Positions 50,085 through 63,295 of a stretch of 64,000 nt of DNA are shown piece after piece (the stretch's first letter is position 1; each line of letters starts with the position of its first letter). The stretch covers positions 20,304,410-20,368,409 of the forward strand of contig CM022667.1 of assembly GCA_012295275.1 (NCBI GenBank). The letters run 5' to 3'. This DNA comes from Chrysomallon squamiferum. Taxonomy: Eukaryota > Mollusca > Gastropoda > Neomphalida > Peltospiridae. The notes below the pieces were generated by a model. It made no database searches and was not told where the DNA came from. It worked only from the letters and a program-made list of their open reading frames with translations. Position numbers and translations under genes: made by a program.

Positions 50085-50821
50085 AAAATAAGTTTAAGGA
50101 GAATAATAATAATAAAATTAAATAAATTTAAAACATTAATAAAAAATAATGAAATAAAAATAAAAATAAAGTATTAGAAATACGTGTTTTATTGGTGTGA
50201 GAGAGGTTTACGTGTTATGTGTGTCAGTAGGTATATTTATGTATCTATGTGTGTGCACGTGTGCGTGCATATTTCAGAAGTATTATCTATTTGTTATGAA
50301 AGATAATAAATATTAATTTACCTGCAACGACGCAATATACTACTAGGTTCTTAATTTCGACTGCTACAAGTTGTAACAAGAATAATGCCCTGAAAAATAC
50401 ATTTATTTTGCAATTATAAATACGATATTTGTTTTGTCACATTTTTTTGGTATTTGATGGTGCCAACAAATATTGTTCCAAAGTGTATAATATATATATA
50501 TATATAATCTGCTTATTCTTTTTACTTCCAAGTTAAAAATGTTTGTTACTGAATGCTTATTCCCACGCCGACAAAAAGAGGACATATTAAATTATATAAT
50601 TAAATCGATATCTAGAACAAATGTTCTAAAACAATAACCGATACTACTATTTGTATTTACTTTTTATTATATATATATAAATATATTAAAAAAGAAGAGT
50701 AAGATAAAAATTAAAATTAAATATGCATGTAAACTTACAACATAGTTGTTATACTTAAACAGAAAAAAAACAGGAAAACTAAAAGGGCTTGGAGAAGATC
50801 GGACTCGAATGGTAACGCCAT
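49705..50821 (-). CDS. Unrecognised small multi-pass membrane protein, four exons
   Basis: No family recognised. Four exons join in phase with GT-AG introns: 50821-50739, 50389-50322, 50050-49991 and 49859-49705, giving 121 residues. The start is the ATG at 50821-50819, in GCC-ATGG context. Residues 1-70 hold three hydrophobic segments: one after MALPFESDLLQ (LLVFLFFFCLSITTM), one around ALFLLQLVAV, and one around FAITVVILDILFLIGN. The hydrophilic tail contains NPHIWFRERPPEKCEF, a YDMEDEYDE acidic-tyrosine stretch, and ends DDDFSDYYY. Clean phases (2,1,1), strong donors and acceptors, and a biased acidic tail that stays open support a real gene. Upstream sequence at 50822-50890 is locally CG-rich, as at a promoter. 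The function is unknown; a small membrane adaptor or trafficking protein is only a guess. Confidence 0.75.
50051..50082. repeat. Poly-A run at the exon 3 acceptor of the small membrane protein gene
   Basis: About 28 A bases on the plus strand form an exceptionally pure poly-T tract immediately before the minus-strand acceptor AG at 50052-50051. Confidence 0.85.
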
Positions 50822-51480
50822 TTTTTGACAGTAAGAGATTGACGCGTGTTCACATAGCAACGGCGAAAGTAACGTTGACGGGCGGAAATAAACAACTTTA
50901 TTTATAATATTATTATTTGCATGTAATATTATTTATAATAATTTATAATTAACGAAATTCAGACTGACTGTTCATAAGAATATTCGTAAGACTCAAAACG
51001 TATTAAATAAATTCGCTGAAACTCTTAATTAGTTCAGATACAAGTGTATGTAAGTGATCTCGAAATAAAATAAAACTATATATATATAATGTGTATGTGT
51101 GTGTGTGTGTTTTATTTCGTTATTATATACATAAAACGCGCGCGCTTGTGTGTGTGTGTATAAATATAAAGAATAAGTAAAAATAAAATAAAATAAAACT
51201 ATTGAAAAGAAAAAAAAGAAAATTAACAAAACGCAAATGTAATATTTAAATACTCGATATCTCTCACGGTGGCAAAATATAATCCAACATGTTTCATTCA
51301 TTGACGACAATATCTGTGTCAAATATGACATTCATAAGTGAACTATTTTAACATGCTTCTCATTTGTTTCAAATTCCAATAACCACATATTAACTTCGTT
51401 TTACAAACCGTTTCTTCGAAGTAATTGTAGTATTGTTCTTGCACATAATCATTAAAACCATATGATGAATAATTACGCAA

Positions 51481-51515
<35 letters not shown>

Positions 51516-52770
51516 GTGATGACAAAAAAGTAGTGACGGTAATAACAGTAGAAGTTTTAACATGATCATGCATTTTCAGTGAACCATAGGCTAATAACCA
51601 CGTGACAGTGATCAAAGTTTACTACAGTGGAGACTCAGTTTGACTACTGTAACAATATCATATTTTCTGTCATTACCTCGAAGTTAGCAGACGTGCATAT
51701 TTTTTACTAAGTGGTTCGCTTTTGAAATTGTCGTGTTTCTTTTCAGAAAGTATTTTTAATTATCCGTAGAAAAATACCTTCACAAAATAAGGAAATAAAC
51801 CAGACATGAATACTTTTCGTTTTCAAAATCTGTGTTAAATTTAGATATTGTATTTAGCTTTATTTGTGCAAAATATAATCCGAATCTATTAACTGCAAAT
51901 TCTTCTGTAGCTTCAGGTAATTCGTCTTCCTTATGGATTGGAAACCAACCATTATTGTCTCGACAACAGTCATTTGATCGGATGTTGTTGTTGGTTTTTT
52001 TTTTTTATGACACACACACACACACACACACATATGTAACAATTAGATATAACTGTAGCTAAGATAGTATTTTATTATTTTACCTGGTTTCTTCCAAGCT
52101 CATACCACGATGTAGAAATAATTTTGATTTTCTGAAATTCAGCAGCACATTATGTATTATTTCTTTGGAATTTTTATCAGCATCACTTTGTACAATTTTA
52201 CTCAAGTTTATTATCGATTTAATAATTAGGATCATAATGCCCATACAACAGTACACTTTTTCTCTGTTCTTCGATTCTAGGTGTGATATAAAGGATATTG
52301 GACTGTATGTCTATGCATCTATTTATTTAACAATAACCATCACATTTTTTTGTACCTGTATTTAATTTATTAACAAAATTATTTCTGTTTTAACAGTGAT
52401 ATAATTCCAAATCATATTTATGCCTTTAAAAACTATTATTGTTTGTAGGCTGCTGGTTTTAAATAATTATCTGAAAGAAAGAAGAAAAAAACTAATAATT
52501 AGAAAAAAAGATAAAATAGAAAGATTAGACAAAAAAAAAAGAAAGTTGGATTGAGACCAATTAAAGATAACACTGACTTACAAACATTCATGTTTAAACG
52601 TGTATAACTTACTAATTATAATTACTGCTATTGTTAGTTTTCTTTGTCTTGTTCAGTTTACTCACATGCAGACACACACTCAGACAGACACTGGCACAGG
52701 AAAAACATAAAACAAACACACAATACATATTTCATACTCGTGTGCAATTTTGGCTTAATACACTGAACTA

Positions 52771-52804
<34 letters not shown>

Positions 52805-52987
52805 CTATTGCTGACAACAAATGTGATTCAGATAGCCTTTTTTGTTCTTTAAATTATACTTCATATTGCATTAAAAAATGAATTTGGAAATGATGCACAT
52901 ATGATTGGATCACAACTGAAAATGGATGAAAAGTACAAGCAGTAGTACTTACTTTTCATCACTGCTGATTTAATTATTTTAACATTA

Positions 52988-53055
<68 letters not shown>

Positions 53056-53066
53056 AAATGATAACA

Positions 53067-53104
<38 letters not shown>

Positions 53105-54939
53105 TAATAATAATAAAAAAATAAATTATCTTTTTCTGATATATGCCTGGACCCAAGTGCACTTTCATAGTAGACTTTGCCCCACTCTTGAATTATCTTC
53201 CATGCTACAAAACTATTGTTAATATTGTTTAATAAGATTTCACTATAAAATAATAATAATAAAGTGTGTGTAAGGTCAGTATGTACATACATATAAATGT
53301 ACTTCTGTTGAAAAAAAAAAAAAATAATCAAAGTTACAAATTGTTTCAAATTATAGCTCCATGTTTACTTTATTAAGACATTTTACTAAATATATTAATA
53401 AATATATTAAATATATAACAGAAAAGGGGAATTGGGAGAAAAATTGAAATAATGTATACAATTTAGGACTTAGTTTTGTTTTGAGACAGACTGGAATAGA
53501 AGTGTGTCCAGCATAAATTGTATCACAAGTAAAATATTGTAAAACAATTATCATTATTTTGTCATATCAAAACTGTGTTTTAGTTTGACTATATTGCAGT
53601 ATGGCTGTGGTGTTGTGTATTTTATTTCTCTATACTTAAAAATTGGAATAATTCATGTTCTGTAAATCTGTTTCATGATTGGCTATCAACAAATAAAATA
53701 AAAATATCACCACAGTAAGACATTGTGCAAGTTCAACATCATTTCACAATTTAGTTTTTTTGCTATGGCAAAGCCCGGCCTCAGTGATTTATGTTTGTTG
53801 TGATGCATGTGAATAAAGCTTGTAAATGCATTAAAAAAAAAAGCTCTGTAATTTTGATCCTCTGATGACACCTTCAACATAGATTCACTTTTGCTCAGCA
53901 CCAAAGGTGTTCTCTGTACAACACAGGTCCTTCTACATACACCTAAATATAAATTGACAGATTTTTGTTTTTGAAGTTGAATTACAACTATTTCTTGTAA
54001 GAATGGTCAATGGTAAACCTCATCAAAGACATTTATAACATAGACTGTATATTCAGCACACTTAACTTTAACAAAACCCAAGAAGAACACAAAACATAAC
54101 ATGTACACACAAACATCATCACTTTAATAAAAATAATATATTTGTATATTTAACAGAAAAATGAAAATAGATTACTGAAATAATCAAATGGCTGAACAAT
54201 GAATGAGTGGATTTGTTCAATGGCTTTCTTAAACAAGACATGAGTGAAAGTCATGAAATTAAATGATTAGTTGTTAAGCAGTATTTAAAAAAAAAACCAG
54301 AAACACACTAGTTAACAGTCCTACATCAAGTTACTTGCACAAAATTGTTCATTATCATTAGAAAACACCATGAACAGGAACATTAAACAATATTTTAAGT
54401 GTAATTATGGTGGTTTAGGTCTAAAACAATAATTATGTTCAGTATTTATTATTTTACTTCATTCTGCACTAACTTTAGTAACAAATCCAGGGTCTGAATA
54501 AATAATTTAACATAACATACATTTTAAAACACTAAAAAGCTATGAAATATGTGAATATGATTTTAATGTTTACAACAGTAAAAAAACACACATGAAATAA
54601 AAAAGTGAAAAAAAGAAAGGAATTCAGTCTGTATTAGTTTTTTTTGATTATAAGATAGAAATGAATCGCCTGGCAAAGATTTAGAATGGGGTGAAGTAGA
54701 AATTAATTAGCCTAAACTGAACTTCACTTGGATAACAGTCCAGAGTCAGCAGAGGTAGTGAAATGATCTAACAACTTGTGATGTTCATCAACAGCTTCAA
54801 TAAGTGATGGTAATACAACATCTGACTCAGGTCTACTGTTTAAATGGTAACTGGCTGATGACTGCATGAGGACTTATCATTTGTCTTATGCACTGCATAA
54901 TCCTTCCTCTTATTAAAATAATTTTCCCGGTGACATTGG
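50822..54939. other. Gene-poor region between the small membrane protein gene and PIGT
   Basis: Begins with the probable promoter of the small membrane protein gene (CG dinucleotides between 50810 and 50885). It continues with AAT (51482-51512), CA (52009-52031, 52766-52804), AAT/GAT (52986-53110) and ACAT repeats. The last kilobase is probably the PIGT 3' UTR. Open frames in this span are microsatellite translation or show no domain. Confidence 0.55.
52986..53110. repeat. AAT/GAT microsatellite
   Basis: About 40 triplets, mainly AAT with GAT interruptions. Confidence 0.95.
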
Positions 54940-56131
54940 CTATGATGTCTTTTTGTCTTCTACAGCATTGGTTTCCTTCAAATTTAAATGTTCTTTTTTA
55001 TCAGTTTCACTTTCTTTTGTTGAAGTCTTAAGCACTCTTCTCAAGAATCTTTTAACTTTATCTAGAAATCCCTGCTTCTTTTTTGGATCTAAAACAACAA
55101 ATTTTCTTGTTGTGAGGTTATGTATTGATCCAAATGCCACAGCAACGACTGTACAGGCCAGACAGATGACATTGTAAGGCATGCTGAAGTCGGGTGTTGG
55201 CAGGGATATCAGTAGTGATTCAGTGTGTATCTGAAGAAAGAACTTCTCAGACTTGTCAGTCATACTGAAATAAAAGTATTAAACATTGTCACTAAATAAC
55301 CAAAGTAACTACACAAATCAGTTCTTAGATATTGTTAACTTTCAGAATGATAATATGAATTGAAACCAAAAACAAAAGAATAAATAAAAGTTTTTAACTC
55401 ATCCACTTGTCAAATTATCTTTTGCTGGGTCACTTAAAAATAATAATTAAGAACTATATAAAATATCAAAAATTAAAAAAAGAAAAGAAGAGAAGGAACA
55501 CAAAATAAAGTTAATTAAATACCAAATATTTATTATCTAAAGATTTCAAATACTTACCTAGATTCTAGAGTTGCTGAGTACTGAGGCACAGCTGTGTAGT
55601 TTCTAGCTGTTGGCAACATCACAGAAATAACAGCAGAATTGATCGAAAAACCATGATTAGCATCAGGAGGATACTCTGTCCATTTCAGGAATGCTCGTTG
55701 GAATTCAAAACTCACTTTAGTTATCGAATCGGCCTTCAGTTTGAAAACCAGTTCAAACTGGTATGGTCTATTTCTGTCTTTCCCTGGGATATAATGTGTC
55801 TTGACTGGAAAATGAAAGTTTACTGATGTTTGACAGAGATTGTTTTGATAATAATGTTTATATTTTACTGAAAAAATTTCAGACAGATATACATATCAGA
55901 ACTTTTCATGATTAATTTGTTTTTAAATTTTTATTTAACACCACCAAAATCACAGAAATCTTTTATATTCAGCAAGACATTAAGGCCACTAAATTTAAAC
56001 ATTACCATTGCTGTAAAACACAAATATGATGCTATTAAAACATTAATAAAACTCTGCTCCTGTCAATGACATAACATTAGTTTTATCCATTAGTACTATA
56101 CTTTGAAAAATTTAAACTGCAGAAAGAAGCT

Positions 56132-56180
<49 letters not shown>

Positions 56181-59100
56181 AAAACTTACATGGTTTAATA
56201 GCTGTACCATTATTTTCAATGGCAAGAGACTTGAAAAATACTCTCATAAACCATGGCACGGTATCCATGTAGATAACATTGAGATCTTCTGACAAGTTAT
56301 TATATATCAAGCAGGTCACACCACCTCTTTCCAGTCCATAGCCTGCATAAAAAGTGAACATTGTGGGAATTTAAAAAGGACAAAATGAGCCATTTATTTA
56401 GATATATCCATCTATTAATAACAGATTAAAATATAAAGTAAAAGTTCAGTTTATCAAAGTTTTCAAACTTAAAAAAAATGTATTCATGTATGAAGATTAT
56501 TTTTTAAATATGTTTTGTAAATGTTTTTGTAGTTCAACTATTGCATTATATTTAATACTGACAAAATTAACTTTCCTTAAAATTACTAGTCTAAACAGAT
56601 TATTTGTGCCTTTTGTTAATTTTGAACTATCCACACTCACTCTCCAAATAATCAACCAACAAGTACTACATGTTGAAGGAAGGACTGGGTAAACTGACAA
56701 AAGATAATGTTTTATTTGTGACATTTAAACAGGAAATTCAAAATATTTTACAATATAAATGTACTGCTGGTTGGTGTTGTTTCTTGAAGATTATACCATT
56801 AGTGAAGTTATGGTAAGTTTATCTGCTACTTATAATTACCTGTAATGAATCTTTGTGCATAAACAGGTGGTGGGTTTATATTATAAATCACAGAATGCTT
56901 AGGGTTTTTTACAGCTATATTCAAGACTTGTCCACTGGAAGTCTGTTTTCCTACTTCAAAAACAGCATACACTTGTTTTTCTCCTCCTCTCATAAAAATT
57001 TCAGTTTTATCGGGTTGGGGTGTCAAAGTAAAACCTGTATCCTTTAAAATAAACATTATAAAATAATAAAAATGAATTAAAAACCCATTAAATTTAAAAC
57101 TAAAATCTATCAAAATTTTATTATGTCATAAAAACAATAAAATAATGAACAGTTTAAACTGTCACAAGATGGAGATTTCATATACAAACATTAATAAAAT
57201 AAAATATTAATAGTAACACTCAACATGAAGAAAACCAACAGACAGACAGTACTTACATTTTGCTGTGTGATGTCAAAAAAGACTTTGCTTGAAGTACTAA
57301 GTGGACACTGAGTGGTCAGGACTGTTCCAAACAATTTCTTCATAGACCAAGCTGAGGAAAAAAATATTTCATACATCTAAAATAACATTAGCATGGCTTC
57401 TATCTTTAACTGGAAATATATCAAAACACCAAAGATTCTGTTCATAATCCATCCATAATTATTATGTACAAAACATAATTATGGATCTAATGCATAAATA
57501 AAAATATTAAAATTAAATATATTCAACATGTTTCAATATAAATCTTTAAATGTATAAAACATGTTCACTGTAACCACTTAAAACTATTACATAAAGAAAG
57601 GAACTGCTGAGAATGAAATAATTAACATCCAAATTATTAATTTTTTTTTTTTCTTGTTGTGAGTTTAAAAAAATAAAACACAGTCTAAAAAAGTAAAAGG
57701 AATTATACAGATACTTACACTGAAAGCTTTGACTAGATGCACTGGTGTCAAATACAACAGCCAGTGACAGACTCAGTTCTACAGCTGATTGAGAACAGTC
57801 AGTTCCCTGAAAACAAAATAATTAAATTTTAAGCAATGTCCAGAAAACAAATTCGTAAGAAAATGGAATAAATTTCAAACATTTCTGAACAATTTAGTTT
57901 TACAGAAATAAAAATAAGTATTAGTACTGATGAGGCATCATTAAAATGTGATTGAACTGGTAACTGTCAAACTATCAAAGATTACAAGTACATCTTAACA
58001 GTTTTGAACTTAAATAGTCACCATAACTAATGGAAAATGTAAGCACCAAAGTAAACAATGTTGAAGATTGAAATATACAAATTATAAAATCAATAAATTT
58101 AAAAAATGAAATTTGATGTTCTAGTTAAGAACATTTTACAACACAAGTTAAGCCAAAAAATATTTATCAGGCAACTATTATGATATTTAATAATACAACT
58201 GTTTTGAAAAAACCCACGAAGGATTTATAAACAAGAATGTTTTGTTTATGTAAGGTGTTACCTGACAAACTGGTCTTGTGTGCAGACCAATTGAATGATA
58301 ATCTGCATCAAACAATTTAATAGCATTAAATAATGTAGCAAGTCCAACCTAAAAATATATATATAAAAAGTCCAATTCAGTTGGCTAGATCAATAAATGA
58401 GACATGATGTCTGACAAAACCTAAAGGTAAACAGTAATATACCTTTCCTGCCAAATACCACTGTTTAAGCATAAAATGTACACCTGTCAAGAATAAAAAA
58501 GTGAGAAAGTTCAATTTAATTATTCATCAAGAATCAAATTTGGTACTGGTTGTTACTAAGGGATACTGCTGTATTGTTTTATTAGGAGATACTTTCCATC
58601 AGACACAAATGCAGCTGCAAGATGTAAGTATAGAAAAGATATTTAAGCCATTATTTTATCATTCCAGTTATATTTTAAGCAAGATTTTTTTCTTTTCCCA
58701 TTAACTTATTAAATTAGTTTGTCCATTTTTTCTCATTTCTGAACTATTTAATTGGTGTAAATAGGTTAGGACATATTTTAATCACATTGCTGATTTTCAA
58801 AGATGGTTTGCATGTGGTACTCTTTTAACTTTTTCCAAGTTTAAAACATATACATACTTTTGCATGACAAGGTAGTAATTTGGTCCAAGGTGTCAGGTTT
58901 TCGGTACAGACTACTTCACCAGGAAGAGCTCCGTACCGCACAAAATGTGACGAGGAAGAATAGCCGTCTGCTGCCAGTCCCTGTGGTCTGAAAGACCATC
59001 GTGGCGACGAAGTCAACTTGCTGTCGAGGAAATTGAGCGATGTACAAAGCAAACCTGAGACAGCATTCACCAACTCAGACCACACTTGGTTGACACTGGA

Positions 59101-59796
59101 AGAAATACAAAGAAGACAACTCTATCAAGCACTGTAAAGAAAACTAGCTTGTTACGTTTCGTGAACTATTGACAGGTTTAGTTACGATTCAGTTATAGGA
59201 TTCATTTAGATCATCTAATGATGTTTTTAATGATAATTTTATTTCTTCTCCGTTTATGACATTTGTTATCTACTTTATAAAGTGAGCATCAATTTCTACG
59301 TTTTAATATAAACAAAATAAATAATTTTATAAAAAAATTAAAAATATATATTTCTATTTTAATTTTCTTTTCAAGGAAGTAGATTTTTTTTTTTATATCA
59401 ATTAAATAATAAATAAAAATTAGTGATAAAATCTAATTAAATTTAATAAACTAAAAGTCTTAAACAACATACTTTGTGACAGTTGGCTTAAACCACACCC
59501 ACAGTTCAGCACCAGATGGAGCGTCTACCACTGGATAACCCCATTTCTCATAATGCCACTGGCCCTGTGTTTGGGACAGATGAAGTTCCTGCACTTTGTA
59601 CGTTGATAAGACATCACCCAGTGATTTTGGAAATAATCGGTAATGATTAACTTAAAACAGAAATAAGAAGCCCATAAATCTATAATTAAAACATTATAAA
59701 TCAACATTATTTTACTAATTCATGTCTTGGTTTGATTAGCTGTATACATATATATATACATTATATGTATAAGCATTTATTATGTATGTATGTGTG

Positions 59797-59829
<33 letters not shown>

Positions 59830-60222
59830 GTATGTATCATGTATGTATGTGTATACACATGTACATACACACACATACATATACATACACAAACACATAA
59901 ACTGTGGCATTGTCCAAATCAATGATCATCATCATGCACATTTGACAGCAAAAATAACAAAGTTAAATAAATTGCTTGAACTTGCTTTTACTATATTTGT
60001 TTGAATGAACCTCAGAAAAGGGATACACAGTTATTTTACATAATTAAATAGCATTACATTTTATATCAAGGTTTAATTTATGTTCCTTAATCAAATAGGC
60101 TGACCATGTATTTTCAGGGATAAGGTCACGGTTACAAAATTATGGCATTTTTGTTATTTCATAGCAGTACTCTTTTGTTGTATGCTTTAGTATTACTGTA
60201 TGTAATATTAAATACAATCGGA

Positions 60223-60258
<36 letters not shown>

Positions 60259-60577
60259 CAAACAAAATAAATTATAAATAAAGTAATAAAAATTAAAATG
60301 TATCACCAAAGGTATGCTTTAAAAATTAAGAATAATTCGGCACGACCCTTGCCCATGTTCTGGTTTGTCATCGCTACTTACAGCCTTCTGCATCTTCTGA
60401 AGTATTCCAACGAATAGTGAACTGGAAATGGAAATATGTATGACCATCAGAGAGGGGTTTTATTAGTAATTCTTCTCTGAAATCATCATTCACAACTGAA
60501 AGGCACGTACTAAAATAACAGTGAAAAATGAAATAACATAACTGTATTTTTAAGGAATTCATAACGGAAGTTTGCAT
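54940..60577 (-). CDS. PIGT: GPI transamidase component PIG-T
   Basis: PIG-T is the large luminal subunit of the ER GPI transamidase, which attaches the GPI anchor to proteins, and it stabilises the complex. Ten exons join in phase: 60577-60382, 59650-59473, 59095-58858, 58348-58262, 57806-57719, 57351-57257, 57041-56840, 56342-56190, 55804-55558 and 55264-54940, giving 602 residues (human 578). The N-terminus ([20 protein letters not shown]) reads as a signal peptide; ATG at 60562 is an alternative start in the same frame. Conserved blocks: [91 protein letters not shown], and the C-terminal [20 protein letters not shown], which leads into the single membrane segment and a basic cytosolic tail. 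The tail is longer and more charged than in human. No frameshift was seen. Confidence 0.96.
56134..56175. repeat. TA microsatellite in PIGT intron
   Basis: A run of about 20 TA units just downstream (transcribed strand) of the donor of the 56342-56190 exon. Confidence 0.95.
59743..59905. repeat. TA, TATG and ACAT repeats in the first PIGT intron
   Basis: Successive TATA, TATG and CATACACA tracts forming a locally near-palindromic region. Confidence 0.9.
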
Positions 60578-61605
60578 TTCACTGATCCGAGGTGAATTAA
60601 ATTTAAATAATAATGATAATAATAACAACAAAACCGGTGGTCTGGACTTCCGAAACCCACAACTTTCGTTTGTATCAATGTTCCTTAAACAACAATGTGC
60701 GCACCAATATTTAAAGGCTAACACCGCGAAGAACCCATCAAGAACAGCATTTAAATATATGAATGTATCCACTGAAAAACAGTTTATTGTAAAAGAAGAG
60801 TAGGTCCATGGGGTCAAACGCAAACCCTCTAACCCCAGCGACGCAGCCAAAATATATTTTTTTTTTTTATCAGCTTCCACTGGAAAACTCCTTTGCGCCA
60901 AAGAGAAGTAAAACAAGTCATATAGTTTGCAAGATTGATGTTTTCGTAAATTTTTTGTAAAATTCACAGTTTAGTTAGTGTCATTGTCAATAATTATAAC
61001 AAATAAAATATTCCTCACTTTTTCTCTGAACGGACTGATATAAATTTACGAGCATAACTTTCCCTGCATTTGCTAACAAAATTGTTAAGTGTGTGGTTGT
61101 CAAAATGGGCTGGCCGTTTGCTGATTCAGTATGAACTTCTTACCCACTGATTGTGTGAGATGCAATATACGCACGTTTTATATTCTTTAATAGCCAGTGC
61201 TGGTTAAACTAATAATTATTTTCCTTTTAGACCTATTATTGGTTTTTGATTATCTCTGTCTTGAAATGTTAGTGATCTGCTCGAGTTCTCATTGGCTTCT
61301 CTGGTAGGAATTTCTTGGTTATGGTTGGTTTTCTTGCCATTCTCTACATAGAGGATATTAAAAGTATTTTTATGGCAAATTTCTTGGTTATGGTTGGTTT
61401 TCTTGCCATTCTCTACATAGAGTGATATTAAAAGTAATTTTTTGAACCTTAATTATTTTTATGTCAAACTTTTTGTCATTCAGTAAATGATTGATGTTTG
61501 GATATTCGTACAACGTGCATAAATGAAGAAGGGTTATGTTCGTTTAAAGAACGTGAATAAAGAAATGAAGATGGAAGGTGTTTGTGTTACGTTTTTAAAA
61601 CTGTA

Positions 61606-61657
<52 letters not shown>

Positions 61658-62080
61658 TAAAATATGTAAAATTCTAAGTATTCCACACATGAAGAACATT
61701 TTCAGCAACAACATCGACAATATTTATTATTATTATTATTATTATTTTTTTTTAATAAAAATCAATAATAATATTTAATCTGTGGTCAGCATTTTACCCT
61801 CTTCAAAGTTTTATTCGCAATAACGTCTTCGAGTTTACCAGCAAAATCGCCAGTATCATTTACCTTTACTGGGAAAGTCATAGGGTTAATTTTAAGTAGC
61901 CTGAATCAAAATATATATATATATATTTTTGTCCCCTAATAATAATAATAAAAAAAATAAGCTATCCATGATCAACATTTTGTACCCGTTAGTCAGTGGC
62001 CCAGTGTTTTATATCCTGCATCTAAACAGATTGGGGTGGAGGTGGGGGGGGGGGCTTAAGCAGCAAAACAATCACATATT
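60578..62080. promoter_or_regulatory. Divergent intergenic region, PIGT / TRAF7-like gene
   Basis: About 1.5 kb between two start codons that point away from each other. It holds a two-copy tandem duplication (61309-61440), AAT/TTA runs (61606-61656 and 61721-61746), a TA run (61913-61925) and a G-rich stretch (62032-62054) just before the TRAF7-like ATG. No TATA box could be assigned. Promoter function is inferred from orientation. Confidence 0.45.
61309..61440. repeat. Two-copy tandem duplication (about 69 bp)
   Basis: Both copies carry AATTTCTTGGTTATGGTTGG, TTTTCTTGCCATTCTCTACA and ATATTAAAAGTA. Near-identity suggests a recent duplication. Confidence 0.85.
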
Positions 62081-62334
62081 ATGATCTCGGTGTCAGTGCT
62101 ACAAGGAAGTAAGTTTCTAACTTTGACTTCAATGGAAAACGAATATCTGCCAGTAAAGCTTATTGAAGAGCCGAATGTACATCTGAAATGCCCAGTATGT
62201 TCACGGTTATATTCGGACCCTGTCATTAATGTCCGTTGTGGTCACACATTTTGTAGAAAATGCGTATTCGTGTCAACAAAATGTCCACTCGACAACATGC
62301 ACTGTGACACTAGTCAACTTGTAACAAACAGGTA

Positions 62335-62372
<38 letters not shown>

Positions 62373-62655
62373 TATTCAATATAATTCTTCATATATGTAT
62401 ATATTCAGGGGCGGATCGTTCAAATTTGAAAAGTGCTGCTTTTATTATGATTTTTAGGTGTGTTTTTTTTTAAAAATAAATATATTTAGTTTTTAAAAAT
62501 TTCTGGCAATATTTTTGAACACTGTAGAATACGTCTACCAACGTCCCTGTCGTAGCACTATTATATTATGGTCCGTGTGTAAGCTTTCAACAGCGCCTTT
62601 TATTATGCCTTTTTTTGTCATGGACACCCCTAATCAGAAAATGGATCCTCCACAG

Positions 62656-62689
<34 letters not shown>

Positions 62690-63295
62690 TATTTTTTAAA
62701 GTTTTTTGAAAAATATTATTTTTAAAATATGTTTCATAATTATCTGTGGAGGATTGTTATAGGGGTGTCCATAAATAATGCTTGAATATATTTATACATG
62801 TATATAAACACACACACACACACACTATATGTGTGTGTATATATATATTCAAGCACTATTTATATAACAATGTACATAATTTTCTGATGAGGGGTGTCCA
62901 TGACAAAAAAAGGCACCATAATACATATGTATGTATGTATGTGTTTTTCAGACTGTATTGATCAGATAGATGACTTGTTGATTCACCGCCTATGGATACA
63001 TTCACACACAGTGGATATATAAAATGTGTGTGTGTGTGTGTTTGTGTGTTTATGTGTGTGTATATTTACATCTATAAATATGCATGTGTATGTGTGTATA
63101 TATGTGTGTCTATGTACATTAGACAAGGATTTTATATAATTAATGTTAAGTTGTACAGACACTGTGTGGTGCTGTTTTTCAGACTGGTTATTGATCAGAT
63201 GGATGACTTGTTGATTCACTGTCGCTATGGACTGATGAACAGAGACAAGGAGTGGGTGGTGGATCCTGCTGGCTGCAAAGAAGCTGTTAAGTTAG
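62081..63295 (+). CDS. TRAF7: TRAF7-like RING-finger protein, 5' part
   Basis: TRAF7 is a RING E3 ligase with a TRAF-type zinc finger and WD40 repeats that acts in MAPK signalling. Two exons are visible, 62081-62331 and 63183-63295; the gene continues beyond the window. ATG at 62081 opens the frame; ATG at 62132 (MENEY) is an equally good start. The RING reads LKCPVC, DPVINVRCGHTFCRKC, then TKCPLDN, matching the TRAF7 pattern of CGHTFCRRC and KCPVDN. Exon 2 reads IDQMDDLLIHCRYG and VVDPAGCKEAVKL, matching the TRAF7 junction between RING and TRAF zinc finger. Intron 1 is phase 2 and the exon 2 donor at 63296 is phase 1. Intron 1 carries a long poly-T, fold-back repeats and a decayed copy of exon 2. 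A TRAF7 paralogue without WD40 repeats is possible, since that part is not seen. Confidence 0.7.
62342..62371. repeat. Poly-T run
   Basis: About 30 T bases, directly after the donor of the TRAF7-like exon 1. Confidence 0.9.
62596..62925. mobile_element. Nested fold-back repeats in TRAF7-like intron 1
   Basis: TTTTTTTGTCATGGACACCC at about 62608-62627 is matched in inverted form at about 62893-62913. A second inverted pair (62748-62792 with 62846-62878, and 62640-62655 with 62742-62752) lies between. AAT, CA and TA runs separate the arms. This looks like a small fold-back element or nested MITEs. Confidence 0.6.
62941..62996 (+). pseudogene. Decayed duplicate of TRAF7-like exon 2 with its acceptor
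   Basis: This stretch repeats the end of the intron and the first half of the real exon at 63173-63231: the same TGTTTTTCAG acceptor, then ATTGATCAGAT, GATGACTTGTTGATTCAC and CTATGGA. Relative to the real exon it lacks two bases near the start and two more near the end, so the reading frame is lost and it cannot replace exon 2. Confidence 0.8.
63015..63118. repeat. TG/TATG microsatellite between the exon 2 duplicates
   Basis: Interrupted TG and TATG repeats separating the decayed and functional exon 2 copies. Confidence 0.9.

Noticed and set aside
52861-53349. 162-codon minus-strand ORF
   Set aside because: The core is Leu/Ser translation of an AAT/GAT microsatellite.
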